The notes: a model not told the origin generated them from the sequence alone. Positions 1 to 9,218 are shown, counted from the stretch's first letter. The stretch: DNA of 64,000 nucleotides from Hymenobacter chitinivorans DSM 11115 (GCF_002797555.1 NZ_PGFA01000001.1:2170001-2234000); one strand, 5' to 3'. A program made the numbers and translations.

Positions 1-386
1 TCGTGGTGGCCGCCGATGCCCGCTATACCGCCGAGGCCGGCTGGCAGATCTACACCCGGGCCGGGACGCAGAACACCGAGCGGGATGCCGTGGCCTGGTG
101 CCGGGAGGCCGCCGACCGGGGCGCCGGGGAGTTGCTGCTCACATCCATGAGCAACGACGGTACCAAGGACGGCTTTGCCCTGGATGTTACCGGGGCCGTG
201 GCCCGGGCCGTATCGATTCCGGTAGTGGCCTCGGGAGGCGCCGGTAAGCTGGAACACTTCACCCAGGTATTCCAGCAGGCCCAGGCCCACGCCGGCTTAG
301 CGGCCAGCATTTTTCATTTCGGGGAAATTGGCATCCGGGAGCTCAAGGAGCACCTGCAGGCCGAGGGTATTCCCATGCGCCTGTAA
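1..386 (+). CDS. hisF: Imidazole glycerol phosphate synthase subunit HisF (3' part)
   Basis: Cyclase subunit of IGP synthase: with HisH it turns PRFAR and ammonia into imidazole glycerol phosphate and AICAR in histidine biosynthesis (cytoplasm). The visible 127 residues are the C-terminal half of a TIM barrel. They contain the GAGELLLTSMSNDGTKDG stretch that carries the second catalytic Asp, and the phosphate-binding VVASGGAG loop. The gene is cut by the window start; the first whole codon is at base 3. hisIE follows 79 bp downstream on the same strand, so this is the end of a his operon. The family assignment is very secure. Confidence 0.96.
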   Translation, partial: VVAADARYTAEAGWQIYTRAGTQNTERDAVAWCREAADRGAGELLLTSMSNDGTKDGFALDVTGAVARAVSIPVVASGGAGKLEHFTQVFQQAQAHAGLAASIFHFGEIGIRELKEHLQAEGIPMRL

Positions 387-465
387 GTATCGTAGGTAGT
401 GCTTGGTGCTTAGGATTGATGGGAGTTGTCCTGTTACCAAGCATCAAGCACCAAGCATCAACAAC

Positions 466-1098
466 ATGGAACTCGACTTTAATAAAATGCCCGACGGGCT
501 CATCCCCGCCGTGGTGCAGGACTCGGCCACCGGGCAGGTGCTCATGCTGGGCTACGTCAACCAGGAAGCCTGGGTTAAAACGCAGGTCGAAGGCCGGGTG
601 ACGTTTTTCTCCCGCTCCAAAAACCGGCTCTGGACCAAGGGCGAAACCTCCGGCAACTTCCTGCGGGTGGTGAGCCTGCACCCCGACTGCGACAACGACG
701 CACTGCTCATCCGCGCCATTCCCGACGGGCCTACCTGCCACCGGGGTACCGTCAGCTGCTTCGAGCAGCCCGAGCAAACGGCCCCGGTGGGGTTCCTGGC
801 CGAGCTCGAGCGGCTGGTGCAGCGCCGCTACCAGCACCCCGAGGAAGACCCCAAGTCGTACACGGCTTCGCTCTTTGCCAAGGGCATGCCCAAAATAGCC
901 CAGAAAGTGGGAGAGGAGGCCGTCGAAACCGTCATTGATGCCGTGGCTGGCAACCGCGCCGGCTTGAGCGGCGAAGCCGCCGATTTGCTCTACCACCTGC
1001 TGGTGTTGCTCACGGCCTCGGGCCTGACGTTGGAAGACGTGGTAGCCGTGCTGCGCCAGCGCCACAGTACTATTTCGGCCGGCACCCGCCGGGAGTAG
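466..1098 (+). CDS. hisIE: Bifunctional phosphoribosyl-AMP cyclohydrolase / phosphoribosyl-ATP pyrophosphatase HisIE
   Basis: Catalyses steps 2 and 3 of histidine synthesis. The HisI domain fills roughly residues 1-115, with zinc/magnesium motifs [10 protein letters not shown] and [10 protein letters not shown] and the [10 protein letters not shown] substrate loop. The HisE domain fills residues 120-205, with the [13 protein letters not shown] metal-binding helix. The ATG at 466 was chosen although the frame stays open upstream to 403: residue 1 there matches the usual HisI N-terminus, and the extra 21 residues lie in a repeat-like spacer built of TGCTTGGTGCTT-type words. Length is 210 aa, normal for fused HisIE. 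It sits downstream of hisF and is followed by a hairpin terminator. Confidence 0.95.
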   Translation: MELDFNKMPDGLIPAVVQDSATGQVLMLGYVNQEAWVKTQVEGRVTFFSRSKNRLWTKGETSGNFLRVVSLHPDCDNDALLIRAIPDGPTCHRGTVSCFEQPEQTAPVGFLAELERLVQRRYQHPEEDPKSYTASLFAKGMPKIAQKVGEEAVETVIDAVAGNRAGLSGEAADLLYHLLVLLTASGLTLEDVVAVLRQRHSTISAGTRRE

Positions 1099-1143
1099 CA
1101 CTTTCGTCGGTAAGGGGGGTTGTGGCCGCCTCGTTTTAAAGAC

Positions 1144-1177
1144 AACCGCCGTGGGAAAGTCCCAGGGCGGTTTTTTT
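1144..1177 (+). terminator. Rho-independent terminator after hisIE
   Basis: AACCGCC (1144-1150) pairs with GGCGGTT (1166-1172), with an inner TGGGA/TCCCA stem, followed by a run of seven T. It closes the his operon. It also argues that the next gene starts at 1210 rather than at an earlier in-frame start that would translate through this hairpin. Confidence 0.8.
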
Positions 1178-1209
1178 GTTGCTACTTTACAACTTCTCTT
1201 TGCTGTTGT

Positions 1210-1986
1210 ATGTCCGTGCCCTCTACGCCGTATCTGGCCACCCAAACGCTGACCGTGCTGGTTCCCGTCTATAACGAGGAGGAAAGCCTGACGCAGTTCG
1301 TGGTCGAGATGAACCAGTTTCTCGCCCAAACGCCGCTGCCCACCACCGTGCTCTTCGTCAACGACGGCAGTACTGATGGGTCCCTGGCCTTATTGCGCAG
1401 CATCTGCGGCCAGGATACGCGCTACGAGTTGATTTCCCTTTCGCGCAATCAGGGGCTGAGCACGGCCATCAAGGCCGGCATCGACCACTGCCGCAGTACC
1501 CTGGTGGGCTACATCGACTCCGACATCCAGACCACCCCGCTGGATTTCCTGCGCTTTCTGGAGTTTTTCCCCGCCTACGATATGGTCAACGGCATTCGGG
1601 CCAAGCGCCAGGATACGCTGGTCAAGAAGCTGTCCTCGAAGCTGGCCAACACCGTGCGCCGCACCTTAATCAACGACGGAATTCAGGATACGGGCTGCCC
1701 GCTGAAGATTATCAAGATAGAATACGCCCGCCGGCTGCCGCTTTTTCACGGTATGCACCGTTTCCTGGGCGCATTGGTGCAGCTGCAGGGCGGCCAAGTC
1801 AAGCAGCTGCCGGTGCAGCATTTCCCGCGCTTTGCCGGCACGGCCAAGTACACGCTCTGGAACCGGGCCTGGAAGCCGCTGGTCGATACCTTTGGGTTCC
1901 GCTGGATCCGCAGCCGCTGGAAAAACTACGAAATCGGGGAGGTGCTGCGCGCCGAATCCCGCCCGGCCGACGGCGGGGGGCGGTAG
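1210..1986 (+). CDS. Family 2 glycosyltransferase (polyprenyl-phosphate sugar transferase type)
   Basis: GT-A fold glycosyltransferase of 258 aa, similar in layout to ArnC/DPM1-type enzymes that move a sugar from a nucleotide donor to a polyprenyl phosphate on the inner membrane. Motifs seen: LTVLVPVYNEEESL near the N-terminus, VNDGSTDGS nucleotide loop, and GYIDSDIQTTP carrying the DxD metal site. No C-terminal membrane helices are evident, so it is probably a soluble or peripheral form. ATG at 1210 was chosen because the longer frame would run through the upstream terminator. The next gene starts 11 bases after the stop and encodes a six-helix membrane protein of the LpxB N-terminal-like family, a common partner in lipid A or envelope glycan modification loci. 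Confidence 0.85.
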   Translation: MSVPSTPYLATQTLTVLVPVYNEEESLTQFVVEMNQFLAQTPLPTTVLFVNDGSTDGSLALLRSICGQDTRYELISLSRNQGLSTAIKAGIDHCRSTLVGYIDSDIQTTPLDFLRFLEFFPAYDMVNGIRAKRQDTLVKKLSSKLANTVRRTLINDGIQDTGCPLKIIKIEYARRLPLFHGMHRFLGALVQLQGGQVKQLPVQHFPRFAGTAKYTLWNRAWKPLVDTFGFRWIRSRWKNYEIGEVLRAESRPADGGGR

Positions 1987-1997
1987 TGGGAGGCGGG

Positions 1998-2633
1998 ATG
2001 AGTACGCAAACCCTGGCGCTGGTTATTGGGCTGGTGTCGCAGCTGCTCTTTTCCAGCCGCATCGTGCTGCAGTGGGTGCAGAGTGAGCGGGCCCGGCGGG
2101 TGCTGGTGCCCGTACTATTTTGGAAAGTCAGCCTGCTGTCCTCGTTTCTGATGATTCTCTACGGCATGCTGCGCCACGACCCGGTAATCTTGGGAGCCCA
2201 GCTGCTGAGCTACGGTATCTACATCCGCAACCTGCAGCTGCTGGGTGAGTGGCGGAAGCTGAGCCGCTGGTTTCGGGGGGCGGCCTACGGGTTTCCGCTC
2301 GCGCTGCTCAGCTGGTTTGCCAGCGGCACGTCCCACGTGAATCTAGGGCGTCTGCTGCACCCGGCCATTCCCGGTGGCTGGCTGCTGCTGGGGGCGGTAG
2401 GGCAGGCCGTGTTTTTGCTCCGCTTCGTTTATCAATGGCTGTACTCCGAGCGCCGGGGGACCTCCGTACTGCCTCTGGGCTTCTGGGTGGTGAGCTTAGC
2501 CGGGTCCCTGCTTATTCTGTTCTACGCCGTGCTGCGCCTCGATTACGTTCTGCTGCTGGGCAATGTCTTCGGCACCGTGGTGTACGCCCGTAATATTCTG
2601 CTGTTGCGCCGGGAGCAGCAGCAGGCCGCCTAA
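1998..2633 (+). CDS. Membrane protein with two lipid-A-disaccharide-synthase N-terminal-like domains
   Basis: Integral membrane protein of 211 aa made of two tandem copies of the small three-helix LAB_N-type domain, roughly residues 1-80 and 125-205. Each copy shows the family pattern of a helix ending in R.(V/Y)LQW..SER, then VLFWKVS or LGFWVVS, then a helix ending in Y.RN. Such proteins are found next to GT2 enzymes and are thought to help flip or handle polyprenyl-linked sugars; the exact role is not established. An in-frame GTG lies 12 bases upstream overlapping the previous stop, but ATG at 1998 with the purine-rich GGAGGCGGG before it is preferred. It forms an operon with the preceding glycosyltransferase. 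Confidence 0.8.
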   Translation: MSTQTLALVIGLVSQLLFSSRIVLQWVQSERARRVLVPVLFWKVSLLSSFLMILYGMLRHDPVILGAQLLSYGIYIRNLQLLGEWRKLSRWFRGAAYGFPLALLSWFASGTSHVNLGRLLHPAIPGGWLLLGAVGQAVFLLRFVYQWLYSERRGTSVLPLGFWVVSLAGSLLILFYAVLRLDYVLLLGNVFGTVVYARNILLLRREQQQAA

Positions 2634-2665
2634 GCCGCCGGGGATTTTCCCGGTGGTACCTAACC

Positions 2666-2715
2666 AAACCCACTAATCCAGCCGGGCCGGGCGCGCCGGT
2701 TGGATTAGTGGGTTT
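2666..2715. terminator. Long inverted repeat, probable terminator
   Basis: Perfect 15-bp arms (2666-2680 and 2701-2715, reading AAACCCACTAATCCA on the left) with a GC-rich loop containing CCGG twice. It lies 32 bp after the membrane protein gene. T runs outside the arms are short (TTT), so termination in either direction is likely but not certain. Confidence 0.55.
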
Positions 2716-2873
2716 GCGTGCAGCCGTCAAAGGTTATATCCCATCAGCATTCCCTAAGAAAAGCTTGAATCCTGCGCTGGGAAGGTGTTTAGCCAATGTT
2801 TTAGGTTAACATAAAATATAAACAGCTTGGAAACACCGGTGGTAAGCAAGTAGGAGTGGAGCCCGCCAAAGTG

Positions 2874-3902
2874 TCAGCGGCTTAGCTGTTTTCGCACCTT
2901 CTCTAGCAGAATGCTCACGATTTGCAGGTCATCCACGTCCTGGATGTTCAACTGCGTATCAATTCCCGGCCCGCTGATGTGAATAAAGTACCCTTCAGCC
3001 CCGCCCGCTGCCGCCCCCGTTGCGGCGGCTTGCGTCGTGAGTTCAGTACCACGCCCTGGGTGGTGTACCGATTCCCCACCGGCGGGCACCTCCGGAAGTG
3101 GAGCTATGGCGGCAGACGAAGCTGCACTGGCCGGAAACACGGTTTGGGGCCCCGCGTACGCTTCGGCTGGATACGATGTATCCGGAGAATGGTGTTCACT
3201 CTCTAAGTCGTCTGTATCGAGCCCAAACAGACTTGATACGGCGTCTTGTGTTCGGGCCGGCGCAGCGGGTGGTACAAAGCCCGTGTTGGGTTTAATACCA
3301 GCAGCAGAACCAGTAGTAATAGAAGACGTAGCCGCGGACGCCGTCGTTGCGGTCGTTGGAGCCCGGAATAAGTTTTGGGGAAGCTCCGTGCTGGCTAGTT
3401 CTCGCCGGGGTGTTTGCTGCGCGGCCAGTTGGTCTATATCGGCCACTACGTTGCGTTCATCCATCACGCCCACCATGCGGGCCCCGTCCACAAAGGCTTT
3501 GGCCACCACCTGAGCATTGATTTCCTCCACGCCAAACTCACGGATCAGCATCACGTCGAACATGTGTACTGGTAGTTCCCGGTTGCGGAACTTGCGGCAT
3601 ATCTGCGTGAATAAAGGAGGGTGCAGAAAGGCTTCCCGATGGAATACTTTCTCTTCCTGCTTATCGTAAGCGTGCTTAATGCGTCGAAACAGATTCGTAG
3701 TAGTCAGTAGCTCCCGTTTACTGGTAACTAGCCCAAACTTAACGGCCGAGCCAATAATGGCTTTGAAAGAGCCACTAACCTTTCTATTGAGCTTACGAGC
3801 ACATGTTTCAATGGCACATTTACCGCCAGTGTCATCTACTACTTCAGCAATTTCCCAGGCACTGAGGTAACTAGTACGGGGGTAGTCTATAGTCTTAGGC
3901 AT
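2874..3902 (-). CDS. Unknown protein, probable winged-helix DNA-binding N-terminus
   Basis: 342 aa, not recognised with certainty. Residues about 1-150 are charged and alpha/beta in character (W-E-I-A-E-V-V, then R-K-V-S-G-S-F-K-A-I-I-G-S-A-V-K-F-G-L-V), a pattern typical of winged-helix modules with a recognition helix and a G-L-V wing start. Residues 165-300 are a low-complexity Ala/Pro/Thr/Ser linker. The last 40 residues (ISGPGIDTQLNIQDVDDLQI) form a short amphipathic end module. Codon use is less GC-rich than in the neighbours, and it sits at the edge of the AT-rich block 3900-4960. The upstream region is full of AGTATA words, suggesting self-regulation. A regulator is the best guess; a replication-type protein is an alternative. 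Confidence 0.6.
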   Translation of the reverse strand: MPKTIDYPRTSYLSAWEIAEVVDDTGGKCAIETCARKLNRKVSGSFKAIIGSAVKFGLVTSKRELLTTTNLFRRIKHAYDKQEEKVFHREAFLHPPLFTQICRKFRNRELPVHMFDVMLIREFGVEEINAQVVAKAFVDGARMVGVMDERNVVADIDQLAAQQTPRRELASTELPQNLFRAPTTATTASAATSSITTGSAAGIKPNTGFVPPAAPARTQDAVSSLFGLDTDDLESEHHSPDTSYPAEAYAGPQTVFPASAASSAAIAPLPEVPAGGESVHHPGRGTELTTQAAATGAAAGGAEGYFIHISGPGIDTQLNIQDVDDLQIVSILLEKVRKQLSR

Positions 3903-3971
3903 AAAAGAGGGTGAGCGTTATGTGCAGTGAATAAACAAGTATAACAACAAACAGTATATAAAGGTAGTATA

Positions 3972-4020
3972 AAGTATAAAAAAGTACACAATTATATTAC
4001 TTTTTTATACTTTTTTGTAC
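3972..4020 (-). promoter_or_regulatory. AT-rich inverted repeat operator upstream of the 2874-3902 gene
   Basis: AAGTATAAAAAAGTA (3972-3986) is matched by a perfect 15-bp inverted copy (3998-4012) after 11 bp; a third overlapping copy with one change (AGTACAAAAAAGTA on the minus strand) ends near 4020. More AGTATA words lie at 3940-3975 and 4077-4085. The centre is about 90 bp upstream of the ATG at 3902, a position suited to an autoregulatory operator or promoter block. Inference only. Confidence 0.45.
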
Positions 4021-4914
4021 TCACAAATACTACTTTAGCTGTATATTATCTATTTTCACGAATCTACTCAGCATAACAGTATAAAAATACCACTCATACC
4101 TAAGGGCGGCCACGGGCGATAGGGGGGGCTAAAGCCTAGTGTGCTTGCTTTTTTAAAGGGCATAGTGACTTCAAAAGAAAAAAGAACTCCCGACAGTCTG
4201 ATGTGTAAAGGCAGCTGTAAAGCCGGAAAACCAGCAGGAGAGAGGCTTCGCGCGAATTGCTCTTGTTAGTGGGATGCGAACTAGTTGGACCCATTGGCTA
4301 TACTGACTCCAGCGTCAGGACCTCAAACTGCAGCCTAAACAGCGTGGCGCCCGGCCGTGCCAAAAACAGCAAGACCCGATTATTAAGGGCAGCGTCAGAT
4401 TTTACGCCTCAGTAGTTTCTCATATATATTACAAGGCTTGAAGCTGGGGCAACCAAGATGCCTAAGGCTCAACTTGCTCACAACGATGGCAGCCAACTCA
4501 AACATCAAAAGCGGCTTACAGATTTCTTCTAGACTGATTACTGATGGACAGGCTATAACCTATGAATGGAGCACGTGACCTTAGCAGCAGCATAGCAGCA
4601 TAGCAGCATAGCAGCATAGCAGCATAGCAGCATAGCAGCATAGAAAAGGCCGCTGGCCTAAATGGGGAACGTGGTAACCACTGGATTTGGCATGGACTCG
4701 AGACAACCGGATAGCTTACCGACTCAACCGCACACTCGCCGAACGCAACCCACTGAAATATCCGACGCGGCTTGCATTGCACAATCATCCACCAGGCAGA
4801 TTACCCAAGTATATAAGTGTAAGTTGTAAGTAACTCAACTAATGGATATATGAGCTGCCTAAAACAAAAACATATATTGTCTTATAATTTATATTATGTT
4901 AAGTAATGTATTTC
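4021..4914. other. Gene-poor AT-rich spacer
   Basis: About 900 bp with clearly lower GC than the rest of the window. No convincing reading frame: the only longer frame, on the minus strand at 4516-4788, is produced by the 8-bp tandem repeat. The segment holds that repeat at 4586-4643 and nothing else that could be identified. The base composition together with the neighbouring unknown gene suggests an acquired or decayed segment. Confidence 0.5.
4586..4643. repeat. 8-bp tandem repeat, unit AGCAGCAT, seven copies
   Basis: Seven exact copies of AGCAGCAT run from 4586 to 4641 with two more bases of an eighth. A perfect microsatellite of this size is prone to slippage. It lies in the gene-poor spacer and has no gene start close to it. 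Confidence 0.9.
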
Positions 4915-4947
4915 AAAATACGCCCGGGATGAATCCGGGCGTATTTT
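4915..4947 (-). terminator. Hairpin terminator of the TPR gene
   Basis: Perfect 13-bp arms (4915-4927 and 4935-4947; AAAATACGCCCGG on the left) around a 7-nt loop. On the minus strand the stem ends in a TTTT run 17 bp after the TPR stop codon, fitting an intrinsic terminator; the A/T ends make it usable in both directions. Confidence 0.8.
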
Positions 4948-4963
4948 CTATCCCCTGCTTCGC

Positions 4964-6103
4964 TTACTTGAGCGATTCCAGACGGGTGTTCATTTTCTCG
5001 GCATCCGCCGTGCGACCCAAACGCACGTATACTTTCTGCAGCGACGAAATCACAGCCCGGTCGTTGGGCTGCAACTGCAGGGCCTTCTCGAAGTACGGCA
5101 GCGAATCCTGGAAGTATTTCTTGCCGTCAGCTTCAAACTTCTTCCCCGATTTCTGGTACGTGGCCAAGTCCATCTTGCTGGCCTTGGTAAACAGGTCCGC
5201 GGCCTTGTTGTAGTTGTAGACGCCCAGGTTGAACTGCGCGTCAAAATTGTTCGGATCTACTTCAACGGCTTTCTTGTAGGCCGCCGACGCTTTTTCCGGC
5301 TGCTTGCTTTGATCGTAGAGCGAGCCGAGTACGGCGTACAGGTTGCCATTGGTAGGATCTGCGGCAATGGCCTTTTCTACTTTACCGATAGCCTCAGCGC
5401 CCCGCCCCGAGCTCAGGTACATATTCAGCTCTTCGAGCATGAAGGCCTTATTGTTGGGGTACGCGGCCAGCGCCTGCTGAATTACTTTCTGCGCTTCAGC
5501 TTCGTTTTTCTCCTGCCGGGCAATCTGCAGCATGCGGCCGTACACGGCCGGCGACTTGTAGTTCATAGCCAGCAGCTTGCCGTACGTGTCTTTTGCCGTG
5601 GCAAAATCCTGCTTGGCTTCGGCCGCGTAAGCCGCATACAGGAAAGCCGTCGTGTCCTGGGGCCGGATTTGCTGGGCCATGCGGTACGACTCCAGGGCGG
5701 CATCGTAGTTTTTGGCATTGTAGCCCTCCACGCCGGCGTTCAGAGCCACTCCGTAGAGGTTGTCGAGTTTGGCCACGGCCAGCTTACCGAATTCGCCGGT
5801 TTTGCCGTCCAGCTCCACAGCCTTGCTGTACGATTCGAAAGCTACCTTGGTGCCCTCGCCGGGTTTCAGGTTTTTACCGAAAATTGGGCTGGCCGTGAGT
5901 TGCTCGTAGATTTCGCCCCGGGTGTACCACGTTTTGGCTTTGCCGGAAGTTTTCTCATTTACAATGGCCTTGTCAATATCGGCCTGAGCCTTATCAAGCA
6001 AGCCGCTGCGCTGGTTCAGAATAGCATTGGTCACGGCCGAGTTTTGGGCCGAGGCCGTGTGCAGCGCCGCCGCCGCTACAAGCGTCAGAAAAATCTTCTT
6101 CAT
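4964..6103 (-). CDS. Secreted tetratricopeptide repeat protein
   Basis: 379 aa. Residues 1-19 are a Sec signal peptide (MKKIFLTLVAAAALHTASAQ, cleavage after A-S-A). The rest is helical, with repeated TPR signatures: A-L-E-S-Y-R-M-A around residue 130-165, N-L-Y-A-V-L-G-S-L-Y followed by A-S-A-A-Y-K-K-A-V-E-V-D-P-N-N near 255-290, and a C-terminal unit ending A-L-Q-L-Q-P-N-D. TPR arrays act as protein-binding scaffolds; the partner is unknown. Such exported TPR proteins are frequent in Bacteroidota and usually periplasmic. It is a single gene flanked by hairpins and by gyrA upstream on the same strand. Confidence 0.88.
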   Translation of the reverse strand: MKKIFLTLVAAAALHTASAQNSAVTNAILNQRSGLLDKAQADIDKAIVNEKTSGKAKTWYTRGEIYEQLTASPIFGKNLKPGEGTKVAFESYSKAVELDGKTGEFGKLAVAKLDNLYGVALNAGVEGYNAKNYDAALESYRMAQQIRPQDTTAFLYAAYAAEAKQDFATAKDTYGKLLAMNYKSPAVYGRMLQIARQEKNEAEAQKVIQQALAAYPNNKAFMLEELNMYLSSGRGAEAIGKVEKAIAADPTNGNLYAVLGSLYDQSKQPEKASAAYKKAVEVDPNNFDAQFNLGVYNYNKAADLFTKASKMDLATYQKSGKKFEADGKKYFQDSLPYFEKALQLQPNDRAVISSLQKVYVRLGRTADAEKMNTRLESLK

Positions 6104-6194
6104 GGTTTTTGCCGAAGAATAATGGTGGATGAGTGGAAGGAATTAGGAAAGAAACCACCGGCCGGAACACTTGGTTCAGCTAGCCGGCAGGAAA

Positions 6195-6266
6195 GAAAAA
6201 AGGCCTGAATACTCCCAGGTCGGCTCCGCTCAAAACGAATACCGTGCCCGAAAGTACTCAAGCCTT
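6195..6266 (-). terminator. Terminator of gyrA
   Basis: On the minus strand AAGGCTTGAGTACT (6266-6253) can pair over 14 bp, with two G-U pairs, with AGTATTCAGGCCTT (6213-6200), and is followed by a T run (6200-6195). It lies just after the gyrA stop codon. The loop is long (about 39 nt) and contains no other feature. Confidence 0.6.
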
Positions 6267-6274
6267 GGAGAATC

Positions 6275-8845
6275 TTAGCTGGCGCTCAGCGTGTCGGGCG
6301 CCACGTCGTCGGTGGCCAGGGTCGAGTCCAGGACTACATCCCCCGCCCCTTCCGGCGTACCGTTTTCCCCGGCTTCGCCCTCCAGCACCTCGGTTTCCTT
6401 GTCGTCGGAAGCCACTTTGGCCACCGAGGAAATTTCGTCGCCGGCGCTGATTTTCAGCAGCCGCACGCCCTGGGTAGCCCGACCGATGGTGCGCAAGTCG
6501 CTCATCCGCAGACGAATGGTAATGCCGGACTTGTTGATAATCATCAGATCATCCGAGTCCTGCACGTCCTTGATGGCCACCAGCGCCCCGGTTTTGTCGG
6601 TAATCTTCATGGCCCGGACGCCCTTGCCCCCGCGGTTGGTGACGCGGTACTCATCCAGGGAGCTGCGCTTGCCATAGCCGTTTTCCGAAACCACGAGCAG
6701 TTCCTGCGAGGTGGGGTCCGTGATGCAGACCATGCCCACTACCCGGTCGTTTTCGTCGGCCAGGCTGATACCGCGCACCCCGGCGGCGTTGCGGCCCATG
6801 GAGCGAACTTTCTCCTCGGGGAAACGCACCGCCCGACCCGAACGCAGGGCCACGACAATCTCGCTGCTGCCGGTGGTGAGTTGCACGTCGAGCAGCCGGT
6901 CGCCCTCGTTGATGGTAATGGCGTTGATACCGGCCGTGCGGGGCCGCGAGTAGGCCTCCAGCGGAGTCTTCTTCACGGTGCCCTGCTCGGTGCAGAACAT
7001 CAGGAAAGTATTTTCCAGGTAGTCCGGATCGCGCAGACCGCGCACGTTCAGCACGGAGCGTACCGAGTCTTCGCGGGGAATCTCGATAAGGTTCTGAATC
7101 GGCCGGCCTTTGGCGTTCTTCCCTCCTTCCGGCACTTCGTACACCTTGAGCCAGAACACCCGGCCCAGCTCGGTGAAGAAGAGCAGGTACTCGTGGGTGG
7201 TGGCCACAAACAGATGCTCGGTGAAGTCGTCCTGCTTGGAAGCCGCGCCCCGGGCTCCTACGCCGCCCCGGCCCTGAGTCCGGTATTCGTCGAGGGCGGT
7301 GCGCTTGATGTAGCCTTCGCGGGAAATGGTAATAACCATGCTCTCGTCGGCAATCATGTCCTCCATCGAGAAGTCGCCGCCGGCGTATTCGATGGCCGTG
7401 CGACGCTTGTCGCCGTAGCGCTCCCGAATATCGATCAGCTCGTCTTTGATGATCTGGCGCTGCAACACATCAGAGGCCAAAACAGCCTTAAGGTGGTCGA
7501 TCAGGCGCATCAGCTCCTCATACTCGGCCACGATCTTGTCGCGCTCCAGGCCGGTGAGGCGCTGCAGACGCATGTCCAGAATGGCGCGGGCCTGAATTTC
7601 GCTCAGCGCGAAACGCTCGATGAGCTGGGCCCGGGCCACGTCGCCGTCGCGGGAGGCGCGGATCAGGGCAATAACCTCATCGAGATGGTCGAGGGCAATG
7701 AGCAGGCCTTCCAGGATGTGGGCCCGCTTCTGGGCTTCGGCCAGCTCGTAGCGGGTGCGGCGCACGACCACGTCGGCGCGGTGCTCGACGAAGTAGTGAA
7801 TCAGCTCCTTGAGGTTGAGCGTCATCGGGCGGCCTTTGACCAGGCACACGTTGTTGACGCCGAACGAGGACTGCAGCTGGGTGTAGCGGTAGAGCTGGTT
7901 GAGCACCACGTTGGGCATGGCGTCGCGCTTCAGATCATAGACGATGCGCATACCGTCGCGGTCGGACTCGTCGCGCAAGTCCGAAATACCTTCGATCTTC
8001 TTCTCGTTGATGAGGGCCGCCGTTTTCTCGATCATCGAGGCCTTATTCACCATGTAGGGAATTTCGGTGATGATGATCTGCTCCTTGCCGCTGGGCAGGG
8101 TTTCGAATTGGGCTTTGGCGCGCATCACGATGCGGCCCCGGCCGGTTTCGAAAGCCTGCTTCACCCCTTCGTAGCCGTAGATGGTACCACCCGTCGGGAA
8201 GTCGGGAGCAATAACGTGCTCCATCAGCTCGGGAATGGTAATCTCGGGGTTATCGAGGTAGGCAATGATGCCGCTGACGGTTTCGGTCAGGTTGTGGGGC
8301 GGCATGTTGGTGGCCATACCCACGGCAATACCCGTCGTGCCGTTGACCAGCAGGTTGGGAAACTTCGAGGGCATGACGCTGGGCTCTTCCAGCGAGTCGT
8401 CGAAGTTGGGCTGGAAATCGACGGTGTCCTTGTCCAGGTCGCCCAGCATTTCGTCGGAAAGGCGCTTGAGGCGGGCTTCCGTGTAACGCATGGCCGCCGG
8501 CGAGTCGCCGTCGATGGAGCCGAAGTTACCCTGGCCGTCGACGAGCGGGTAGCGCAGGCTCCAGTCCTGGGCCATGCGCACCATCGTGTCGTAGACCGAG
8601 GAGTCGCCGTGCGGGTGGTACTTACCCAGCACTTCGCCCACGATACGGGCACTCTTTTTATAGGCTTTGTTGTAGGATACGCCCAGCTCCGACATACCGT
8701 AGAGCACGCGGCGGTGCACGGGCTTCAGGCCGTCGCGCACGTCGGGCAGGGCCCGGGAGATGATGACCGACATCGAGTAATCGATGTAGGCGCCACGCAT
8801 CTCGTCTTCAATGTTAATCGGAATGATCTTTTCGCCTTCCGCCAT
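6275..8845 (-). CDS. gyrA: DNA gyrase subunit A
   Basis: 856 aa. Breakage-reunion subunit of gyrase (A2B2), which introduces negative supercoils with ATP. The N-terminal winged-helix/tower region has the catalytic Tyr at residue 121 ([10 protein letters not shown]) and the quinolone-pocket sequence [10 protein letters not shown] at about 77-86; the Ser and Asp associated with quinolone sensitivity are both present. Residues about 500-800 form the six-blade C-terminal beta-pinwheel, with a GyrA-box-like Q-G-R-G-G-V-G near 530. The tail after 815 is acidic and low complexity, as is usual. gyrA stands alone here, without gyrB, as in many Bacteroidota. The length and motifs separate it from ParC. 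Confidence 0.97.
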   Translation of the reverse strand: MAEGEKIIPINIEDEMRGAYIDYSMSVIISRALPDVRDGLKPVHRRVLYGMSELGVSYNKAYKKSARIVGEVLGKYHPHGDSSVYDTMVRMAQDWSLRYPLVDGQGNFGSIDGDSPAAMRYTEARLKRLSDEMLGDLDKDTVDFQPNFDDSLEEPSVMPSKFPNLLVNGTTGIAVGMATNMPPHNLTETVSGIIAYLDNPEITIPELMEHVIAPDFPTGGTIYGYEGVKQAFETGRGRIVMRAKAQFETLPSGKEQIIITEIPYMVNKASMIEKTAALINEKKIEGISDLRDESDRDGMRIVYDLKRDAMPNVVLNQLYRYTQLQSSFGVNNVCLVKGRPMTLNLKELIHYFVEHRADVVVRRTRYELAEAQKRAHILEGLLIALDHLDEVIALIRASRDGDVARAQLIERFALSEIQARAILDMRLQRLTGLERDKIVAEYEELMRLIDHLKAVLASDVLQRQIIKDELIDIRERYGDKRRTAIEYAGGDFSMEDMIADESMVITISREGYIKRTALDEYRTQGRGGVGARGAASKQDDFTEHLFVATTHEYLLFFTELGRVFWLKVYEVPEGGKNAKGRPIQNLIEIPREDSVRSVLNVRGLRDPDYLENTFLMFCTEQGTVKKTPLEAYSRPRTAGINAITINEGDRLLDVQLTTGSSEIVVALRSGRAVRFPEEKVRSMGRNAAGVRGISLADENDRVVGMVCITDPTSQELLVVSENGYGKRSSLDEYRVTNRGGKGVRAMKITDKTGALVAIKDVQDSDDLMIINKSGITIRLRMSDLRTIGRATQGVRLLKISAGDEISSVAKVASDDKETEVLEGEAGENGTPEGAGDVVLDSTLATDDVAPDTLSAS

Positions 8846-8959
8846 AGGGAAATCTAAGTCGGCCTAGGCCCCCTCGAAAGCGGGGCTGTCGGCACCAGTG
8901 AATGAGTACTGCGAGAAGCCCGCAAGATACGAAAAAAGGCCCGTTTTGCCTAATCCAGC

Positions 8960-9202
8960 CTATTCTTTCGTCTTGCTCTTATCGGCCTTGTGGGTGCCGG
9001 CCTTGGGCGTGTAAGTCTTGATTTTTTCCCCCACGGCCGGGTTCTGTTTTTTCCACAGCGGCTGGCCCCGGTATTTGTTGCCATTATGGAAATGCACCTT
9101 GCGCGTGTGGCAGGAGGCCATGGGGCAGGTACGGCAGGAGGCGGCGCTGAGCAGAAGCAAAAGCGGCCCGAGAAACCGCAGGGTAAGCAGGCGAAAGTTC
9201 AT
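8960..9202 (-). CDS. Small putative lipoprotein, cysteine-rich start
   Basis: 80 aa, not assigned to a known family. Residues 1-23 form a signal peptide with lipobox LSAASC, so a lipidated Cys at 23 is expected. Directly after it comes C-R-T-C-P-M-A-S-C-H, giving three cysteines within eight residues. The C-terminal half is basic (WKKQNPAVGEKIKTYTPKAG, then K-A-D-K-S-K-T-K-E). The clustered Cys/His could bind a metal, but that is inference. It lies downstream of the HD hydrolase gene with a 16-bp gap, so the two may be co-transcribed. Confidence 0.6.
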   Translation of the reverse strand: MNFRLLTLRFLGPLLLLLSAASCRTCPMASCHTRKVHFHNGNKYRGQPLWKKQNPAVGEKIKTYTPKAGTHKADKSKTKE

Positions 9203-9218
9203 GCAAGTAAAGGTAATG

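Noticed and set aside
4516-4788. Minus-strand frame with repeated L-L-C-C-Y-A-A-M
   Set aside because: Produced by the AGCAGCAT microsatellite only; no start site or homology.
6881-8857. Long plus-strand frame (658 codons) across gyrA
   Set aside because: Antisense shadow of a high-GC gene; the translation has no domain and is Val/Gly/His/Gln-rich, typical of the reverse frame of such DNA.
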